DNA from: Pseudorasbora parva
Lineage: Eukaryota; Chordata; Actinopteri; Cypriniformes; Gobionidae
Length of the DNA: 64,000 nucleotides
Direction: 5' to 3'
Assembly (NCBI RefSeq): GCF_024679245.1
Contig: NC_090195.1
Location: 5,488,300 to 5,552,299 of the forward strand
Below, in pieces: positions 60,123-64,000 of this stretch (the stretch's first letter is position 1; the number at the start of each line of letters is the position of its first letter). The translations under genes and the position numbers were made by a program. The notes below the pieces were generated by a model. The model saw nothing but the letters and a program-made list of their open reading frames with translations, was not told the origin of the DNA and did no database searches.

Positions 60123-61118
60123 CTAATATTTAGTTGTATGACCACAGTTTTTTAAAACTGCTTGACATCTGTGTGGCATGGAGTCAACCAACTTGTGGCA
60201 CCTCTCAGCTGTTATTCCACTCCATGATTCTTTAACAACATTCCACAATTCATTCACATTTCTTGGTTTTGCTTCAGAAACAGCATTTTTGATATCACCC
60301 CACAAGTTCTCAATTGGATTAAGGTCTGGAGATTGGGCTGGCCACTCCATAACATTAATTTTGTTGGTTTGGAACCAAGACTTTGCCCGTTTACTAGTGT
60401 GTTTTGGGTCATTGTCTTGTTGAAACAACCATTTCAAGGGCATGTCCTCTTCAGCATAGGGCAACATGACCTCTTCAAGTATTTTAACATATGCAAACTG
60501 ATCCATGATCCCTGGTATGCGATAAATAGGCCCAACACCATAGTAGGAGAAACATGCCCATATCATGATGCTTGCACCTCCATGCTTCACTGTCTTCACT
60601 GTGTACTGTGGCTTGAATTCAGAGTTTGGGGGTCGTCTCACAAACTGCCTGTGGCCCTTGGACCCAAAAAGAACAATTTTACTCTCATCAGTCCACAAAA
60701 TGTTCCTCCATTTCTCTTTAGGCCAGTTGATGTGTTCTTTGGCAAATTGTAACCTCTTCTGCACATGCCTTTTTTTTAACAGAGGGACTTTGCGGGGGAT
60801 TCTTGAAAATAGATTAGCTTCACACAGACGTCTTCTAACTGTCACAGTACTTACAGGTAACTCCAGACTGTCTTTGATCATCCTGGAGGTTATCATTGGC
60901 TGAGCCTTTGCCATTCTGGTTATTCTTCTATCCATTTTGATGGTTGTCTTCCGTTTTCTTCCACGTCTCTCTGGTTTTGCTCTCCATTTTAAGGCATTGG
61001 AGATCATTTTAGCTGAACAGCCTATCATTTTTTGCACCTCTTTATAGGTTTTCCCCTCTCTAATCAACTTTTTAATCAAAGTACGCTGTTCTTCTGAACA
61101 ATGTCTTGAACGACCCAT
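60123..61118 (-). CDS. Tc1-like transposase, full length, DD34E
   Basis: 331-aa cut-and-paste transposase, with no stop or frameshift. Residues 1-60 form the first helix-turn-helix ([29 protein letters not shown]), followed by the basic GRKRKTT motif. A second DNA-binding part extends to about 125. The catalytic triad is Asp144 (LWTDESK), Asp235 (FQQDNDPKH) and Glu270 (NPIENLW), with exactly 34 residues between the last two. The Gly-rich box is [10 protein letters not shown]. It ends CGHTTKY. The length suits the Tc1 family (about 340 aa). The intact frame and near-identical terminal repeats suggest recent activity; activity itself is not shown. Confidence 0.95.
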   Translation of the reverse strand: MGRSRHCSEEQRTLIKKLIREGKTYKEVQKMIGCSAKMISNALKWRAKPERRGRKRKTTIKMDRRITRMAKAQPMITSRMIKDSLELPVSTVTVRRRLCEANLFSRIPRKVPLLKKRHVQKRLQFAKEHINWPKEKWRNILWTDESKIVLFGSKGHRQFVRRPPNSEFKPQYTVKTVKHGGASIMIWACFSYYGVGPIYRIPGIMDQFAYVKILEEVMLPYAEEDMPLKWLFQQDNDPKHTSKRAKSWFQTNKINVMEWPAQSPDLNPIENLWGDIKNAVSEAKPRNVNELWNVVKESWSGITAERCHKLVDSMPHRCQAVLKNCGHTTKY

Positions 61119-61231
61119 TTTCCTCAGCTTTCAAATGCATGTTCAACAAGTGTTGGCTTCATCCTTAAATAGGGGCCACCTGATTCACACCTTTTTCTTC
61201 ACAAAATTGATGACCTCAGTGATTGAATGCC

Positions 61232-61445
61232 ACACTGCTATTTTTTTGAACACACCCCTTTCAACTAATTGCCCAATTGCACAGCCTTAAGAGCGTGCAT
61301 ATCATGAATGCTGGGTCTCATTTGTTTTCTGAGAATCTACTGAACCTACTGGTAACTTGTTTGCCACGTAGCAATAAAAAATATACGAAAAACCTTGATT
61401 ATTCTGGTTAGTCACATTGTACTGCTATTTTTTTGAATAATACTG
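61232..61445. repeat. right 214-bp TIR of the intact Tc1-like element
   Basis: Reverse complement starts CAGTATTATTCAAAAAAATA and carries the same inner core copy. Same length as the left repeat. Confidence 0.88.
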
Positions 61446-62457
61446 TACAAGAAGTAACTCATTTTTTAAAGTCAGTTTAACATAATTTAATTTGAAATAA
61501 CTTAAACATCCAAGTCGACTGTACTGCAAAAGTTCAAAATTTGCCTTTTTTTTACAGTGTAGACAGGCGTGTGGCTTTCCTAATCAAGTCCAGTCAGTAT
61601 AATCAAACACAGCTGGACTCAAATGAAGGTGTAGAACCATCTCAAGGATGATCAGAAGAAATGGACTGCACCTGAGTTAAATATATAAGTGTCACAGCAA
61701 AGGGTCTGAATACTTAGGAACATGTGATATTTCAGTTTTTATTTTTTAATAAATCTGCAAAAATGTCAAAAAATCAGTTTTTTTCTGTCAATATGGGGTG
61801 CTGTGTGTACATTAATGACAAAAAAATTAACTTAAATGATTTTAGCAAATGGCTGCAATATAACAAAGAGTGAAACATTTAAGGGGGTCTAAATACTTTC
61901 CATATCCACTGTAGATTTAAAAACTAATAATAAAAACAATATTCCAAGACTTTTAACTATTATCTTTGTTAATGTTAGTTAATTAAAATTGTTCGTGGTT
62001 TATGTTAGCTGATAGTGTATTTAGTAAGGGCTAATGTACATTGTAGGACAGTTGCTGCATTTGAATGAAACGAGAGAGTGAATCCGCAATACTGGAGGAC
62101 ATGGTTAAATATTGATTTGAGTTTTAATATTATTAGTTCTTAGCAAGCGTCAAAAGCGCCGACTTCAGAGTACCCAGATGAGCCTATGAGTTATCAGTTT
62201 TTACCGGTTGTTATCGGGGAATATCATACCGCTGGAAGACGCGATTGACCAATCAGAATCAAGTATTCCTCAGAGCCGTGTAATAACTAATGTTAACACA
62301 TGAAATTATTTTATTTTAAAAACCTATGGACCCTTTTCAATGTTCTTAGAGGTCGGAAGTGATCATAGTTTGGTTCTATTGGTGAATGGAAACTACAACA
62401 AATATAATGTTTACACTCTTATTTGCTTAAATTGCACCTTTGTTAGATTTATGTCAA

Positions 62458-63105
62458 AGGGATAGTTCACCCAAAAATGACAATTCTGTCATTGATCACG
62501 TACCCTCATGTCGTTTCAAACCTGTAAGACTTACGTTCATCTTTGAAACATAAATTAAGACAAGACAAGTTTATTTATATAGCACATTTCATAAACTATG
62601 GTAAACCAAAGTGCTTTACTTAGAAAAGGCAATTAAAATCATCACAAAATAAAAGTAAGTAAAATTAAAACAGTTATTAGGATATAATTAAGATATTTTA
62701 ATGAAATCTTAGAGCTTTCTGTCCCAGCTACACAACTACCACTTTCAAGGCACAGAAAGGTACTAAAAATTACCATGACGCATGCCTTGTTTATGTGAAC
62801 ATGCGTTGGAGATTCATATTTTAGATTTTCTTTTTTCTTTTTTTTTGCGCAAAGCACTTGCATCGGATCATAAAATTGTGGTTAAACCACTGGAGTCACA
62901 TGGTTTACTTTATTGATGTCATTACGACCTTTCTGGGGCTTGAAAGTGGTAGTTGCGTAACCAACAATAAAAGGACAAAAATCTCTCAGATTTGATCAAA
63001 AATATCTTCATTTGTTTTCCGAAGATGAATGAAAGTCTCGCAGGTTTGGAACGACACGGGTGAGTATATGATGACAAAATTTTCATTTTTGGGTGAACTA
63101 TCCCT
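62458..63105. mobile_element. TTAA-type element carrying a SINE-like insert
   Basis: Ends AGGGATAGTTCACCCAAAAA and its reverse. Right flank is TTAA (63106-63109); left flank TCAA is probably a mutated TTAA. The internal stretch 62558-62705 (caagtttatttatatagcac, aaagtgctttac) looks like a separate dispersed repeat. Confidence 0.65.
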
Positions 63106-63117
63106 TTAATAATGTCA

Positions 63118-63855
63118 ATTCCTATCATACACGCCAGGTGCGACGCAAGTGTTTTTTGCTAGTTTCAGCCTGAGTTTCAGCATTTGCTTTAAATAGAAAA
63201 TGCACTCGCGCCCATCTGTTCAACCATCTGAAAACCAGACGTGTTCAGGCGCATTGTTAGCGTGTTGCTATTTTGAGGCAGTTTGAAAACGACTGCGCTA
63301 TTGACCAACAAAATCCTGACCTAAAGTCAATACTGCAGTAGTTTTTGTGTTATTTATAGGGCGTGTTAGTAATATATGCCTATACGCGAGTGCACTCTGC
63401 ACACTCTGCTTATTACACACACAGGGACATGCAGCAGCACACAAACATGTCAAATATTAAAAATAAAAGGATTTGTAAAAGATGTACATAAAGCCTATAA
63501 AATATAGGTACATAAAATGCCTACATGTCATAATGGATAGTTGCATGTATCAGAATTACATATTTGCAGTAATGACGAATTAAATCGACTAATTATTTGA
63601 CCAATCAATACGATACACAACCCGTCAGGTTGAGGGAGTCTATATTCCACCATGTAAATAGCGAATCCGCCATGGCAACTGAGAGTCTGATTGGTTTATC
63701 GCACATTACGTCCAAAACACACCCATGACTAGGTACACAACCCTTAGATACTAAAACCCTTTTAGATAATTTTTTCCACCATTAAACTATCAAAAGTAGA
63801 TTTGGACACACATTGGCTTTAGATCATGCGCTCATGTTGTTAAAATAGGGCCCTA
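63118..63855. mobile_element. agggccctat-family dispersed element
   Basis: Left end tcctatcatacacgccagg, right end taaaatagggccctata. Internal block 63665-63735 is the reverse of 23702-23770. Non-coding. Confidence 0.5.
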
Positions 63856-64000
63856 TAACTGTGGACTGTGCATCACAGTCTCAGAAAAGGGTCCATTAGT
63901 AAACGTTGAAATTGACATTAATTCTCGAAGTTAGTTTATCTTAACTGATGTAGTCCACTAATGATAACTTATTGAGGATAATCCCAATATATTTATACCA

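Larger units (their letters stand above)
59826..61445 (-). mobile_element. intact Tc1-like transposon, 1620 bp (layer 3 of nest)
   Basis: TA at 59824-59825 and 61446-61447. Terminal inverted repeats of 214 bp each (59826-60039 and 61232-61445) have no length difference and about six mismatches by eye (about 97% identity). A single uninterrupted transposase gene lies between them. It inserted into the layer-2 element. Confidence 0.93.
59718..61559. mobile_element. short TA-flanked element (layer 2 of nest)
   Basis: Interrupts the outer element at TA (59716-59717 and 61560-61561). Ends CACTGTAAAAAA and, reversed, CACTGTAAAAAAAAGG. Native length is about 220 bp, with no coding capacity. Removing it restores a continuous outer element (atatata-gacaggcgtgtgg). 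Confidence 0.8.
58975..61911 (-). mobile_element. outer Tc1-like element (layer 1 of nest)
   Basis: TA at 58973-58974 and 61912-61913. Inverted ends CAGTGGGTACGGAAAGTATT and CAGTGGATATGGAAAGTATT stay alignable for over 100 bp. Without its inserts it is about 1.1 kb. The transposase is N-terminal only, so it is a deletion derivative. Confidence 0.88.
61914..64000. other. right-edge intergenic DNA, repeats only
   Basis: Holds the TTAA-type element at 62458-63105 and the agggccctat-family copy at about 63118-63855. No coding sequence supported. Confidence 0.55.

Noticed and set aside
60178..60903. Plus-strand frames within the intact Tc1-like element
   Set aside because: Antisense shadows of the minus-strand transposase.

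Overview
This is a vertebrate nuclear window. Genes are split into short exons with GT-AG introns, intergenic DNA is AT-rich, and there are long (TA)n and (CA)n runs and many DNA-transposon fragments. The three gene models and the repeat families (Tc1-like, hAT-like and TTAA-targeting short elements) fit a teleost, most likely a cyprinid-type fish. The species cannot be fixed from the sequence alone.

Three protein genes lie head-to-tail on the minus strand. Positions 299-8204 (noncoding first exon near 9503-9605) hold the 5' end of obscurin: start codon, Ig1-Ig5, one FN3 and Ig6-Ig8. The giant gene continues past base 1. Positions 11312-20507 hold a complete 19-exon abcd4, the lysosomal vitamin B12 half-transporter (605 aa). 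Positions 23410-41505 (5' UTR exon ending at 42175) hold a complete 8-coding-exon klhl14 BTB-BACK-Kelch gene (606 aa). All splice phases were checked by hand and stay in frame through each model. The genes are functionally unrelated (muscle M-band scaffold, lysosomal cobalamin export, ubiquitin-ligase adaptor/ER-associated), so their linkage is syntenic rather than operon-like.

From about 42.2 kb to the right end I see no convincing protein gene. The stretch holds transposons, microsatellites, an 850-bp compound tetranucleotide array (48125-48972), a GC-rich patch (about 52000-52420) and unassigned DNA. Introns of klhl14 and abcd4 are also loaded with elements.

The most informative structures are mobile. 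One is a three-level nest at 58975-61911: a dead Tc1-like element hit by a short TA-flanked element, which was hit in turn by a Tc1 with an intact 331-aa DD34E transposase and 214-bp TIRs about 97% alike. A second is a Tc1-like copy at 54168-55253 whose 3' end is replaced by an inverted copy of its own interior. There are two more nests (33875-36361; about 23650-25115), and a hAT-like family with recognisable 8-bp target duplications. I did not find a clearly new biochemical system; the candidates worth checking are listed under findings.
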